DNA of 33,593 bases from a virus, in the IMG/VR virus record IMGVR_UViG_3300043420_001530, positions 1-33,593 of that record; one strand, given 5' to 3'. Shown here one piece after another: positions 1-9,891 of this stretch; the first letter of the stretch is position 1, and every line of letters starts with the position of its first letter. The notes under the pieces were generated by a model, which was not told the DNA's origin, searched no databases, and saw only the letters and a list, made by a program, of their open reading frames with translations. The translations under genes and the position numbers were made by a program.

Positions 1-169
1 CATCGGCTTTGCAGCCAACGACAAACGCATTGATCGCATCACGCACTCCGGTTTCCAGCGCCTGGCCATCGGCAGTTTCGACGGCGGTGATGTACGCCTG
101 TGCGTCAGGGTCATAACCGCTTGGTGGCGCCGCCGCAAACTGAAACGGGTTGATGTAGATGATGCTCAT
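1..169 (-). CDS. Tail protein, N-terminal fragment (cut by window edge)
   Basis: Fifty-six residues are visible, starting with an ATG at 167-169; the gene runs off the left edge. The N-terminus reads [11 protein letters not shown], then a Pro/Ala stretch and a segment ending AINAFVVGCKAD. From memory, this opening is typical of tail-associated proteins of phages with LamG-like domains, encoded beside tail fibres, but the diagnostic domain lies outside the window. The start codon overlaps the stop of the upstream gene as ATGA, so translation is probably coupled. A role in the tail or receptor-binding apparatus is inferred from position at the end of a fibre cluster. Confidence 0.7.
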   Translation of the reverse strand, partial: MSIIYINPFQFAAAPPSGYDPDAQAYITAVETADGQALETGVRDAINAFVVGCKAD

Positions 170-833
170 GCCTTCTCCCAGATCAATGATTCGCGTTCAG
201 GGGTAGTTGGATCGTCTGGCAGGAACTGCCCGTCAACATCACGCGCCTGCACCACAACCCACAACGCGCCATCGGCATCAACCCATTCCTGGCCCAGCTC
301 CTGCGCATCAGGTCGCACGGTGCCGCCCAATGCAGCGATGAATGACTCGGGCAGGTGGCAACTGATCGCAAGGCCTCTCACTTCCTGCAGCAACTCAGCG
401 CTCACCAGATCAAGCCGGCGCAGAGACAGCCAGGCAGCGCGGAAGTCGTCGCTGTCGCCACCACCAGCAGCAGCGAGGAGCGTTGCAGGAAGGCTGATCG
501 CAGCGGCAGGTGCTGCAGTCATGCCGCCGCCTAACAGTGCGTTGATCGCCGGGTGGTTGAGCAGTGTCCGCTTGAACGTGCGCCAGTCAGGAGCCGGCGG
601 CACAGGCACGGGCTCGATCAGCTTCCAGCCGTGTCGCCACTCACCGGCGGCCAGATCGACTGACCACTGCTGCCGGATGCTCCAGCTTTCAGGGGCTTCC
701 GGCTTCGGCTCGCGCACGATGCGCAGCACCTGAAACCGTGGATCCAGACCGATCACTGGCGCATCATCCGCCCGAGGGTAGGCCAGCACCTCTTCGGTCT
801 CTGCATCCCAGAGGGCAAAATTGCTGGTCATCT

Positions 834-837
<4 letters not shown>
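166..837 (-). CDS. Tail-fibre-associated protein of unknown function (223 aa)
   Basis: A soluble 223-aa protein with no signal peptide or membrane segment. The N-terminal half is Trp-rich (a WSIRQQW block followed by a GEWRHGW block). A Pro-rich hinge, PVPVPPAP, sits near residue 80, followed by a helical Ala/Leu-rich region and an acidic C-terminus ending [10 protein letters not shown]. This layout recalls small fibre-linked or chaperone-like proteins of phages, but I recognise no specific family. The start overlaps the stop of the collagen-like gene by ATGA, and its own stop overlaps the next start the same way, so the three genes form a coupled set. MKM offers an alternative start two codons in, but the overlap favours the first Met. 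Confidence 0.75.
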
Positions 838-2219
<1,382 letters not shown>

Positions 2220-2222
2220 CGA

Positions 2223-2468
2223 TCAGCTCTTGGTTACAGAAATGAGATTTCCGCTGCCGTCGTACGTCAGTGCCAGAGTTGCGACTGTCGTACCGCCTGA
2301 GCCGCCTCTCTTGTAGACGACACCGGTCAGGTTCGTTCCGCTGTAAGTCAGGCTGATGTAGTCGTGAGCTGGGATCTCAAGTCCCTCGACGGTCGGGACA
2401 GGGCTAACCGAGCGGCCGACAACGGCAACCTCAGGAACACTCCTGCCGTTGATACTGACTACAGGCAT
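2223..2468 (-). CDS. Small beta-rich virion protein (81 aa)
   Basis: An 81-aa, beta-rich protein without cysteines. It starts MPVVSINGRSVPEV and ends in a two-strand module, GVVYKRGGSGGTTVATLAL then TYDGSGNLISVTKS. The C-terminal pattern resembles short structural proteins encoded beside fibre genes in cyanobacterial phages, from general memory rather than a search. It lies 3 bp upstream of the collagen-like gene. The 52-bp gap before it contains a perfect hairpin and a YTAGAAT element, so a transcript may begin here and run through the end-of-tail genes. No strong ribosome-binding site is visible. Confidence 0.7.
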   Translation of the reverse strand: MPVVSINGRSVPEVAVVGRSVSPVPTVEGLEIPAHDYISLTYSGTNLTGVVYKRGGSGGTTVATLALTYDGSGNLISVTKS

Positions 2469-2492
2469 CGCCCATGTAAGACCTGGTGTACA

Positions 2493-2509
2493 CCCATTCT
2501 ATGAATGGG
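2493..2509 (-). promoter_or_regulatory. Perfect hairpin with an embedded TAGAAT element
   Basis: Seven-base arms CCCATTC and GAATGGG with a 3-base loop. The coding strand reads CATAGAATGG, one instance of the intergenic motif found before many genes (TAGAAT at 2496-2501). No T-run follows, so it is not a typical terminator. An operator or a structured promoter is possible. Confidence 0.4.
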
Positions 2510-2520
2510 ACCACTGCGTC

Positions 2521-3330
2521 TTAGCCGGTGGGCAGCGTGTAAGCCTGATCAAGCCCGCCGACGGTCATCACCTCGGCCAGCGCCGCAAGTTCAGCCTCCG
2601 TGAACTGCGCGGCAGCGCAGAGCAAATCAACGCAGGCTTGAATCGCCGCAGGGTTCGGTCGGCCGGCTTTCGCGTCCCCGATGGCCGCAATAAATTCGAC
2701 GCAGGCCGTCAGGACAGTTGAGCTCGAGGTGGCCTTCTCTCGGATCGCGGTATAGGCGGCGCTGACGAGAAGAGCGTCGTAGAAGCTCCGGTAATCACAG
2801 TCATGGCTCGCAGTCTCAACCGGCGGCACTGCAGGCCAGTTGCCGTATGCATTGCTGTTGTCGATGCTCGTCTCACCGCTCTCTGGGTCAACAATGGCGA
2901 CGCCGCCGCTAGTCAGGTATCCAGCCAGCTCCGAGGTTTCCAGGCAGGCTTCGATAGCAGAGATTTTGAGTGCAGCCGCATCGCGAATGGACTGCCGCCA
3001 AGCGCGAATCTCAGGCGGGCAAGGGGTTCCAGTGTCCGCCTCCCGAGTGATGAGCCAGTCAGTTGGCGCCAGCAGCGATCCAGCCGTCGTTCTGGTCGTT
3101 GAGCTCCAGAGGGTCTTCAGCTCTTCCAGGTCCTTGGGGATCAGAGCACCCTGGTCGTCGTAGCCCCAGTAGAAGCGCTGATCCCAGCTCGGGGGCTCCG
3201 GCGCTTCGGTAATGCCGATCGCGGCGCGCTCCTGGGGAGTTGCCAGTCGGAGCCAGTTACTGGGATACTGAATGCCAGCGTGAGTGAAAGCCCGATCCAG
3301 CGCGAGAGGCTTGCCGTCAAGAAGAAACAT
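2521..3330 (-). CDS. Tail assembly chaperone-like protein (269 aa)
   Basis: 269 aa. Around residues 80-120 it has the layout of the phage tail-fibre assembly chaperone family (Phage_tail_APC): an LL..TDW core (LLAPTDWLITREADTG), then Pro-rich residues and EIRAWRQSIRDAA. The N-terminus (MFLLDGKPLALDRAF) and the Trp-containing WDQRFYWGYDD segment resemble fibre-linked proteins. The C-terminal half is Ala-rich and helical, and unfamiliar to me. A ribosome-binding site (AGGGAG, about 9 bases before the ATG) supports the start. Position between the largest fibre gene and the collagen fibre fits a role in fibre folding or attachment. The chaperone assignment is an inference from one motif. Confidence 0.7.
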   Translation of the reverse strand: MFLLDGKPLALDRAFTHAGIQYPSNWLRLATPQERAAIGITEAPEPPSWDQRFYWGYDDQGALIPKDLEELKTLWSSTTRTTAGSLLAPTDWLITREADTGTPCPPEIRAWRQSIRDAAALKISAIEACLETSELAGYLTSGGVAIVDPESGETSIDNSNAYGNWPAVPPVETASHDCDYRSFYDALLVSAAYTAIREKATSSSTVLTACVEFIAAIGDAKAGRPNPAAIQACVDLLCAAAQFTEAELAALAEVMTVGGLDQAYTLPTG

Positions 3331-3386
3331 GGTCTCAGCTCCCTAGGTACAGGTTAGCCAGCGCGGCATTGAAGTCTTGTTCACTA

Positions 3387-6113
3387 CTAGCGGGCGCGGG
3401 CGTACTGGAAGGGCGATTCGGCGAAGGCGGCGTAGATGTATTGACTGGTGTTTTGATTAAGTTCAGCAAGGGATGACAAAATCTTAAATCCATTACTCAG
3501 TAAATCCATGTACCCCCCTGGCGCCTCAATTGAAGTGCCATCGGGGAACAGAAGGGAGTTTGCTGCGTTGTAGCCAAGCCTTGCGGCATCTACAACAACC
3601 CAATCAGCAGTTTGACTTGTGTTTTTTAGTAGCACCCACCTCGGGCGGAAATTACAGAACACAAACGGCCCATCCGCGCTGCCGTTGCCGGTGTAGCTGC
3701 CGAAACTAGAGTACCCGCCTAGTTCAGACCAGCAATATGCAACATAGGTCGCAGTGCTTGTATTCACATCAGCGTTGGTGCCAATGCTGAACACAGTGCT
3801 GGTAGGAGCTGTGTCGTTCCAGTAGGTATTGTCGTCAGCAGTTGCTGCTGTGGAGTTCAGCAGCAGGTAGTCAGTTTTGGGATCTGCGGTGTTGGCTGCG
3901 TGGTACACAGCCCAATCGTTTGCAGCACTGCGGCATTTGACGATGATCAGGCTCGGTGCGACATTAAGCCCATGCCCAACAGTGGCATTGGATCCTGTGC
4001 CTGTATATGTCACCACGCTGAACCCCGCACTGGGATTAGCCCTCACCTGAGAAGTGATGGAGCCATCTGTGTTGGTGACGGTGGAGCTGCCGGCGTCCCA
4101 GGCCCAAGCGACGTAGGCTTCAGTGCTGGTGTTGTATTCGACATCGGCACCGAGATCAAAGCCATCTGAGTTGAATGCAGTCAGGCCGTCAGCGTTGGTG
4201 ACTTCGGCATCTTCCGTATTACTCTCAAGCTCCTCAGTTGCACCACGCACAGTATCCAGCAGCTTGTGGTTGTCGAGCTGAGCGCGATTCTTGATCCACA
4301 CCAAATCCGGTGAAAACTCCAGCCCAGAAATCGTCTGCGTACTGCCATTGCCCGTATAGAGCTTCACATCCATGTACTCACTAGGCTTTGTGACTACTGG
4401 GGCGGGCAGATTTGCCGTGCAGAGCGCCTTGAAGCCGCTGGGGGCGGTGTAGGCGAAGGGACGTTGGCCGAAGTTGCAGGTATAGACGCAAGCCTGAATG
4501 CTAGACCCTTCAGAGATAGCGGGGAAGTGCGTACCGGTTATACCGCTAAAGGCTGGATTAGCGCCCGTGGCAGGGTTCCCACTATTCTGCCAGGTTCCAT
4601 TTTTGGAAAAGAAGATCCTGCCATTGTCAAGATCAAGTGCGACACCTATCAGGTCGCCGGGAGCGTAAGAAGACCCGTAAGATGTATTTCCAGGGTAGAC
4701 AGTTCCTGTTGAGTAGTATCCGTAGCCGTTGCTTTGCCCAACATACTGGTCTAAGGAAGCACCACTTGGCATTGCACCAAGAATGTAATAACTAGCACTC
4801 CCTCCAATGAGCACCTCCCAATACCACTTGCCAGTAGAGACACCAATAGTACCAATCTTTGCAGCGTAGCCACTTGCATTAGACCAGCTTGCCTGAAGAT
4901 TTCCATCGGAAAATGTTACGACTCCGTTTACGCCTGATGCCAACGGATTGAGTGTGCAATAGTTCCCCCTCACCTCACCACCCAGTCCCGTATCCGTCTC
5001 GGTGCCATTAGTGGGAACGTCTACGAGGCTGTCGATGTCACCAGCCCCGCCATTTATTAGGGTTATACCATTCACTCTCACAGCGTACAATAAAAGCCTA
5101 CGCGCAGCACCAGAGGAGCAGTAGATTTCTAGGTACCTGGGAGTGCCGCTAACGGGAATGCTTATCCAATTAAGCGTGTAACTGGTAAGCGCAATATCAG
5201 TGCCAGCAATTACAGCCTTGCTCGCATCTAATAGCCTTGCTCTATAGTCTACATAGCCAGAGTAGGATTGCATATAAAGCTGAACGCTTGCAATACTCGG
5301 GAAGCCTCTTAGGTCAAATCTGGCCCGCGTGACATTTCCTGAGCCGTACTCATCGCCAACCCAGTAGACATAGTTAGCTAGGCTGCTGTCGTGGACATTA
5401 AAGCCCGTACCGTTATAGTCAAGGCTTGCATTCGTTGGCAGTATGTCTATCCAGTAGGGAGTGCCACCATTCGGAATAGTGCCGGATGAAGCGCTAGTCG
5501 TCGATGTGTTGGCGTAGTTAACCCCGGCGGCGGCTGAGATGTTGTTAACCGTCCACGTATTCCCATTCCCACTAGTGTCCGTCCCTAATGCGGCGGCGGT
5601 GCTGTTATCAGCGAAATCAAGGTGGAAGCCGTTGGTGCCGTAGGTGCCGATGTACGCCTTCGGTTGCCAGATGCCGTTGGTGTCGAACTCACCGAAGCTG
5701 GTGGGGTCTAGGTTCTGACCATCAATAAAGTGCACATCCGCCAAGTAAAGATCACACCCTGATCCAATGGCGCTAGGTGTAATAGAAGTGCCAGAACCTA
5801 CTGATGCGCCGTTGACATATGTGCCGCTGGATGACACAACAATGTGCATCCACGCCGATGGATCTCTGAATACAGCAGTTGATCCGTTCAGTTGATCGCT
5901 TGCATTGAATGCAACACCGCTGATGATCGTCTGCGCTGCGCCAAGTTTGCAGCGCTTCACCCAGCACGAAAACGTACCACTGCCGGCATAACTCGCAAGC
6001 GAAAGCGATGCGCTGTCGACTGAATTGAACCGCAGGCTCCTGGAGATGGCGTAACCAGTAGGCGCCGCAGCAGCACTGGCCAGCAGCAGGGGATTGGCGC
6101 TTCCGGGAATCAT
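3387..6113 (-). CDS. Large tail protein with LamG-like and SPRY-like domains (908 aa)
   Basis: The ATG at 6113 overlaps the upstream stop as ATGA. An in-frame start 66 bases earlier would lie inside that gene and adds an implausible basic leader, so I prefer 6113. Residues about 28-195 form a concanavalin/LamG-like lectin fold (GTFSCWVKR, FIDGQNLDPTSFG, GFHLDFADNS). Residues about 425-555 are SPRY-like (GKWYWEVLIG, GDLIGVALDLDNGRIFFSKNG). The rest has repeated beta modules (VTYTGTGSNATVGHGL; AYVAWAWDAG and TYVAYCWSELGG) and ends AESPFQYARAR. Such proteins decorate phage tails and may bind glycans or other receptors. The gene ends with three tandem in-frame stops (TAG TAG TGA at 3381-3389). 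Confidence is high for a virion protein and moderate for receptor binding. Confidence 0.88.
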   Translation of the reverse strand: MIPGSANPLLLASAAAAPTGYAISRSLRFNSVDSASLSLASYAGSGTFSCWVKRCKLGAAQTIISGVAFNASDQLNGSTAVFRDPSAWMHIVVSSSGTYVNGASVGSGTSITPSAIGSGCDLYLADVHFIDGQNLDPTSFGEFDTNGIWQPKAYIGTYGTNGFHLDFADNSTAAALGTDTSGNGNTWTVNNISAAAGVNYANTSTTSASSGTIPNGGTPYWIDILPTNASLDYNGTGFNVHDSSLANYVYWVGDEYGSGNVTRARFDLRGFPSIASVQLYMQSYSGYVDYRARLLDASKAVIAGTDIALTSYTLNWISIPVSGTPRYLEIYCSSGAARRLLLYAVRVNGITLINGGAGDIDSLVDVPTNGTETDTGLGGEVRGNYCTLNPLASGVNGVVTFSDGNLQASWSNASGYAAKIGTIGVSTGKWYWEVLIGGSASYYILGAMPSGASLDQYVGQSNGYGYYSTGTVYPGNTSYGSSYAPGDLIGVALDLDNGRIFFSKNGTWQNSGNPATGANPAFSGITGTHFPAISEGSSIQACVYTCNFGQRPFAYTAPSGFKALCTANLPAPVVTKPSEYMDVKLYTGNGSTQTISGLEFSPDLVWIKNRAQLDNHKLLDTVRGATEELESNTEDAEVTNADGLTAFNSDGFDLGADVEYNTSTEAYVAWAWDAGSSTVTNTDGSITSQVRANPSAGFSVVTYTGTGSNATVGHGLNVAPSLIIVKCRSAANDWAVYHAANTADPKTDYLLLNSTAATADDNTYWNDTAPTSTVFSIGTNADVNTSTATYVAYCWSELGGYSSFGSYTGNGSADGPFVFCNFRPRWVLLKNTSQTADWVVVDAARLGYNAANSLLFPDGTSIEAPGGYMDLLSNGFKILSSLAELNQNTSQYIYAAFAESPFQYARAR

Positions 6114-6910
6114 CAGCTCAGGTTGGAGATCAGGGTGGCGGTGATCTTGGTGCTTGATTCGACGGCGTAGACCAGGCAATTAACAGCGCTTGCCGCGGTG
6201 CTCAAGTTTGGTGGTGTCCCGCCGGTGAAGTCCCAGTTTGACCCATAGGCCAGCGTGTGACCGCCGGCTCCATCTTGCGTGATCCAGATGCAGCCGCTTT
6301 GTCCCGCGACGACATTACTCGGGTTGTCCAGCAGTGCACTGGTGTCAAGCGTCAGAGAGAAGTTGTTGCTATCCGCGAAATCCGGCGTAATCGTCGCCCC
6401 GCTCGTCAATGCCGTGATCTCACCGCGCTGCCCCTTCGTCCAGGTCTGCGCCCCATCGAGCAAGCCGTAGCCCGTGATCGCCTGACCAGCAGCAAACGTG
6501 ATCGCGCCGGTCATCGTGCCGCCTGACTTCGGCAGGGCCGCATCAGCCAAGTCGTAGGCGCTCTTCACCGCGTTCGGGGTGGCTGCCTTATCTGTGCTCG
6601 TGCTGTTGACCGCGTCTTCAAGCTGAAGAACGCCCGCCTGCGTTGTCGAACCTGCCGCAACCCTTGCCGCTGCGATGACGCTTGAGGTTGCTGTATTGAT
6701 CAGGTCAATCGTGACGTCTGAGCCCATGTAGCTCAGCGGTCCGCTCGCGCCGTACCTGCCAAGCAAGGTATTGGCCGGCGCGTCGCCGAACATCCCGGGG
6801 ACAAGCCAAATAACCTGCCAGGTGTTACTGATCGCAGGATCCGCCAGGAAGCGGTTGTTGACCCGGTCGATAAAGACCGGCCGGCGCTGAGGATCGCGAT
6901 TGGCGGCCAT
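6113..6910 (-). CDS. Tail fibre protein with phage fibre repeat
   Basis: 265 aa. Residues about 86-122 match the phage tail-fibre repeat (Phage_fiber_2 type): STTQAGVLQLEDAVNS, then TDKAATPNAVKSAYDLAD. LPKSGGTMTGAITF follows at 126-139, the classic segment after this repeat in T4/T2-like and lambda-like fibres. The N-terminus begins MAANRDPQRRPVFIDR and probably anchors to the tail. The C-terminal 120 residues are a beta-rich knob (ITPDFADSNNF, GGHTLAYGSNWDF). It is ATGA-coupled to the 908-aa protein downstream. CCTAGAATTG lies between it and the preceding gene. The family call is firm at the repeat; the receptor is unknown. Confidence 0.88.
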   Translation of the reverse strand: MAANRDPQRRPVFIDRVNNRFLADPAISNTWQVIWLVPGMFGDAPANTLLGRYGASGPLSYMGSDVTIDLINTATSSVIAAARVAAGSTTQAGVLQLEDAVNSTSTDKAATPNAVKSAYDLADAALPKSGGTMTGAITFAAGQAITGYGLLDGAQTWTKGQRGEITALTSGATITPDFADSNNFSLTLDTSALLDNPSNVVAGQSGCIWITQDGAGGHTLAYGSNWDFTGGTPPNLSTAASAVNCLVYAVESSTKITATLISNLS

Positions 6911-6928
6911 TATCCCGATTTTTCTTCA

Positions 6929-6934
6929 ATTCTA
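6929..6934 (-). promoter_or_regulatory. Intergenic YTAGAAT motif
   Basis: The coding strand reads GCCTAGAATTG, eight bases after the stop of the 469-aa gene and upstream of the fibre-repeat gene. It belongs to a recurring set of intergenic motifs and may be a -10-like promoter element. No -35 box is evident. Confidence 0.45.
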
Positions 6935-6941
6935 GGCGTCG

Positions 6942-8351
6942 TCAACGAACGATCACAGGGCCGCCTGCGGCTCCTGGTTCGACGATCTCGAGCACAGGGA
7001 ATGTCATCCCCCCAGTGGTGACGCTGTCTTCAAACTGCTGGGTGCCGGCATTGAAGATCTGCAGGCGTTGCGTGCCGCGCTCCAACCACCAGTCGTTCTG
7101 CCGGGACCAGATGGCCAGTGGCGTCTCTGCGTCATTCCAGAGCAGTGGCCTGGCATCAGGCCTGATCGAATCCCTCGGGTCGCCGCCCGGGAACAGGATG
7201 ATCCCAACGGCGTCGGCGACGGTTATTGCAAAGCGGTCCCAGTTCAGCTGCCTGAGCCGGAAATACTCCATGATCTCCTCGCTCGAGTAACGGCGCTCGG
7301 CATCGGCCTGAAACTCGAGAAAAATCCGTTCATCGCCAACGGGGTAGTCATCCGGCTCTAGCCAGGGCACGCCACACTGCCAGCGGATCGAGTGGATGTG
7401 CTTGCACTCGCGCCGCTCGTCGCGCCGCCGCGGAAGGGTTCGCCACTGGCGGTAGTAGCCAACGCCCTCACGCTCCCAGGCAGAGTTCACCGACCGCGCG
7501 GCATTCGGCTTGGGGAACAGGTCCCTGGGCTGTCCACCCTGGGGACGCTCCAAGTTCGCCAGCGCCCCGCCTAGATGATCCGGGCAGCAGCAGAAGAACT
7601 TGAACGATGAGCACAAATGCCTCGTGCCATCTGCCCTGAAGCTCCTCGGCGCGGTTGGGTCGTAGGGCAGGTTGTCCCAGTAGATCCGACCATTGCGCTC
7701 GATCCGCCCCGCCGGACGAGACAAATCAAAGGTCAGCGTCAGCGCGCCAGGATTTACGGCGATCAAGGTCAGCGCAACACTCCCGGCGTCTCGTTCCACC
7801 AGGTCATCGGGGTAGGTTGGCCCGTCGGCGGAATCCTCGAACTGATCTCCGATGAAGATCGAGAAGACACTCACCTGAGCCGTCGTCAGGACACCGGTGA
7901 CGTCATAGGTCAGCGTGTGGTTCGCAGGATCAGGGTCTGATGTATTGAACGTGATCGCTGCGCTCTGGATGGCGCTGGGCAAGATCAACGATCCCCGGGT
8001 CCGGCAGCTGGCGTACCAAGCCTTCTCGGGAGAGGTCGCACTCGGGAACAGCGTTGTGATCTCTTTGGATGTCCCGTCAACAGCGCCGGTGACGAACCGC
8101 GCCAGGCTGTGAATCTGATAATCACCCCAGCTCCGTCCCGTCCCGAAGAAATACTCCTGCCCCAGCCGCCAACGCTTGTAGTCGCTGTTGCGGTTGTAGG
8201 CCTCAAGGACCGAGGGATGGGTCGTACTTCCGTACTGGCCCAGGCCTTCACCCTTGCTGGGATAGATGCCGGCAGCTCGGGGGCGCAGCGGCTTCGACAC
8301 CGAGCCCATCGACATGCCGCCGTCGAGCCGAGAGCCGACGCGCTTGCCCAT
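6942..8351 (-). CDS. Virion protein with Cys/His cluster (469 aa)
   Basis: 469 aa, of no family I can name. The N-terminus contains GLGQYGSTTHPSVLEAYNR and WRLGQEYFFGTGRSWGDYQ. A beta-rich middle (residues 120-215) is followed by a compact Cys/His cluster: H245, C247, C254-C255-C256, H259, then C316, H318, H320 and C326. This could bind zinc or form disulfides. The C-terminal 120 residues are Trp-rich (NDWWLERGTQRLQIFNAG) and end at a beta-rich tail. Position between head-proximal and fibre genes suggests a tail hub, nozzle or baseplate-like component, which is inference. Its ATG overlaps the upstream stop by one base (TAATG). Confidence 0.75.
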   Translation of the reverse strand: MGKRVGSRLDGGMSMGSVSKPLRPRAAGIYPSKGEGLGQYGSTTHPSVLEAYNRNSDYKRWRLGQEYFFGTGRSWGDYQIHSLARFVTGAVDGTSKEITTLFPSATSPEKAWYASCRTRGSLILPSAIQSAAITFNTSDPDPANHTLTYDVTGVLTTAQVSVFSIFIGDQFEDSADGPTYPDDLVERDAGSVALTLIAVNPGALTLTFDLSRPAGRIERNGRIYWDNLPYDPTAPRSFRADGTRHLCSSFKFFCCCPDHLGGALANLERPQGGQPRDLFPKPNAARSVNSAWEREGVGYYRQWRTLPRRRDERRECKHIHSIRWQCGVPWLEPDDYPVGDERIFLEFQADAERRYSSEEIMEYFRLRQLNWDRFAITVADAVGIILFPGGDPRDSIRPDARPLLWNDAETPLAIWSRQNDWWLERGTQRLQIFNAGTQQFEDSVTTGGMTFPVLEIVEPGAAGGPVIVR

Positions 8352-9283
8352 TACCCAAAGCGACGGGCGTAGTAGCTGCTGGCCCCACCCCCTGCCGCCA
8401 TGGCTCGCTCACGGGCGCGAGCTCGTGGGGATGTCGCACCCGTCGCTGCTGCCGTTGCCTCGACTGCCACGTTCTTATCGAGGACGCTGTCCGTTGGATC
8501 GATGTCTTTGTATGCCCGATCTAGGACACTGCCCCGCGATGCGTTGTTCGAGACGGAATAGCTCGGCCGGCCGGACTGCAGACTGCCCAGCCCCGCGCCG
8601 GGCGCGCCGCTTGCCGTCGAGCCTGATCGCAGCGAACTGAGCTGCTCACTGACCGCAAACTCCCGCTGCGCCTTTTGCTCGTCCTCGAGCTCTTGTGCAC
8701 GAGCCTTGGCGTCATCGCGCTCTTTATTTGCAGTGACCAGGCTTGTCTGCAGTTGCTGCGACTGTTGCGCAAGAGTGTTGACTTGTTCCTCGACCTTAGT
8801 CTTCAGAACGCTTTGATAGTCCCGCAGCGAAGCCTGAAACGCGCGCTCGTAGAGTTGATTGCCCGACAACCCTTGATCTGTCTGGTCGAGACCAAGAGCA
8901 TTCGCAGCCCGATAACCCAGGGTGTTCGCGCCGCTCCCGGGAATCAGCCGGCGAAAATCTGCGTCGGTGAAGCCTGCTGCACGGGCGCGCTCTAGCGCCC
9001 CAAGCCCGAGTCCGCCTGTTGCTGGGTTGACGAATTGCGTAAGCTCGTTGCGGCTTGCCGGCTGCCACGCGGGGGCCTGCGGCGCCGGATCTCCGTTGTA
9101 GACGCTGAACGACCGCTGACCCAGTGACTGTGCAGCCCGCTCCGGTAGGGCCTTGATGCCGCTGCCTGGTAGCAAGCGCTTGATGTCAGCGTCGCTCAGA
9201 CCCGATCGACGCGCCTCCTCCAGGCGCGCCAAGCCAAAGCCGCCTGTCTCTGGATTGAGGAATCGGGTTAGAGCGTTAGCCAT
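8351..9283 (-). CDS. Virion protein with duplicated 51-residue motif and coiled coil
   Basis: 310 aa. Residues 5-55 and 81-131 are two copies of one 51-residue unit; by eye 30 of 51 positions are identical. The shared core is NPxTGGxGLxxLExAR, then DADxxRLxPGSG and RAAxxLG. A long charged helix at about 150-215 (EEQVNTLAQQSQQLQ and following residues) should form a coiled coil. The tail is Ser/Gly/Ala-rich and ends SSYYARRFG. I recognise no family. The unit resembles a small helical binding module. It is followed by a TAATG junction to the 469-aa gene. A structural or linker role in the tail is inferred from neighbours. Confidence 0.75.
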   Translation of the reverse strand: MANALTRFLNPETGGFGLARLEEARRSGLSDADIKRLLPGSGIKALPERAAQSLGQRSFSVYNGDPAPQAPAWQPASRNELTQFVNPATGGLGLGALERARAAGFTDADFRRLIPGSGANTLGYRAANALGLDQTDQGLSGNQLYERAFQASLRDYQSVLKTKVEEQVNTLAQQSQQLQTSLVTANKERDDAKARAQELEDEQKAQREFAVSEQLSSLRSGSTASGAPGAGLGSLQSGRPSYSVSNNASRGSVLDRAYKDIDPTDSVLDKNVAVEATAAATGATSPRARARERAMAAGGGASSYYARRFG

Positions 9284-9292
9284 GGAACCGAA

Positions 9293-9832
9293 TCAGAAGA
9301 AGCCGCCTTGCGCAAAGACGTGCACGCGGGTGGCAGAACTCGGTGCCGTCAGCGCCGCAGTGACACCGACATAGAGCAGTGCGGTGGACGGAACATACAG
9401 GCCGGTATTCTTCTTATCGGTCTCACTCGGATACGTCGCCATCGTCGCCGCTGGCGAGCCCAGGTTCGGCACCGGAATCGATAACGGCGGCAGCGAGATG
9501 TTGACTCGCTGACCCGCGGAGTTGCCGCCCGGGATCGCAGCACTGGCCACGCAGGCCGTGTTAGTCGCCGCGATCGCTGTCGCACTGGCTGCCGTGCTCA
9601 GGAAAACCAGGACTGTGCTGGTTGTCGTTGAAGCCTGATTGATGACGATCGACATCGAGTCGATTACAGCGCCATCATTGCCGCTGCAGTCAACCAGCAA
9701 CGTGCAGCCTGCGCCAGACGGAGTATTGAAATCTGTCGCGCTGGTCAGTGCAGCAGTGCCGCCAATCGTCGCAAAAGAATGCAGCGGGCGATCGACGAGC
9801 AGAGGCTGCTTGTTGCTCGAGCTTGTAGCCAA
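9293..9832 (-). CDS. Beta-rich virion protein, TTG start (179 aa)
   Basis: 179 aa of mostly small and beta-forming residues (Ala, Ser, Thr, Val), with few charged residues. It starts MATSSSNKQPLLVDRPLHSF and ends VHVFAQGGFF. The first codon is TTG, supported by a purine-rich ribosome-binding site, GGGAGTAGGA, directly upstream. The composition is typical of phage decoration or tail proteins, but no family is identified. A 59-bp gap precedes it, holding the motif GTTAGACTG just after the previous stop, so it may head its own transcript. Confidence 0.7.
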   Translation of the reverse strand: MATSSSNKQPLLVDRPLHSFATIGGTAALTSATDFNTPSGAGCTLLVDCSGNDGAVIDSMSIVINQASTTTSTVLVFLSTAASATAIAATNTACVASAAIPGGNSAGQRVNISLPPLSIPVPNLGSPAATMATYPSETDKKNTGLYVPSTALLYVGVTAALTAPSSATRVHVFAQGGFF

Positions 9833-9875
9833 TTCCTACTCCCGGCCTGCTGCCTGGTTGCCAGATCGTGTGCTC

Positions 9876-9881
9876 AGTCTA
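9876..9881 (-). promoter_or_regulatory. Intergenic YTAGACT motif
   Basis: The coding strand reads TCGTTAGACTGAGC, about ten bases after the stop of the 169-aa gene and about 44 bases before the TTG-start gene. It is nearly identical to the copies at 17953 and 29647. Confidence 0.45.
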
Positions 9882-9891
9882 ACGACGAGGC

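Noticed and set aside
3387-6179. Longer start for the 908-aa tail protein
   Set aside because: The extra 22 residues lie inside the upstream gene and look like out-of-frame sequence; the ATGA junction at 6113 is preferred.
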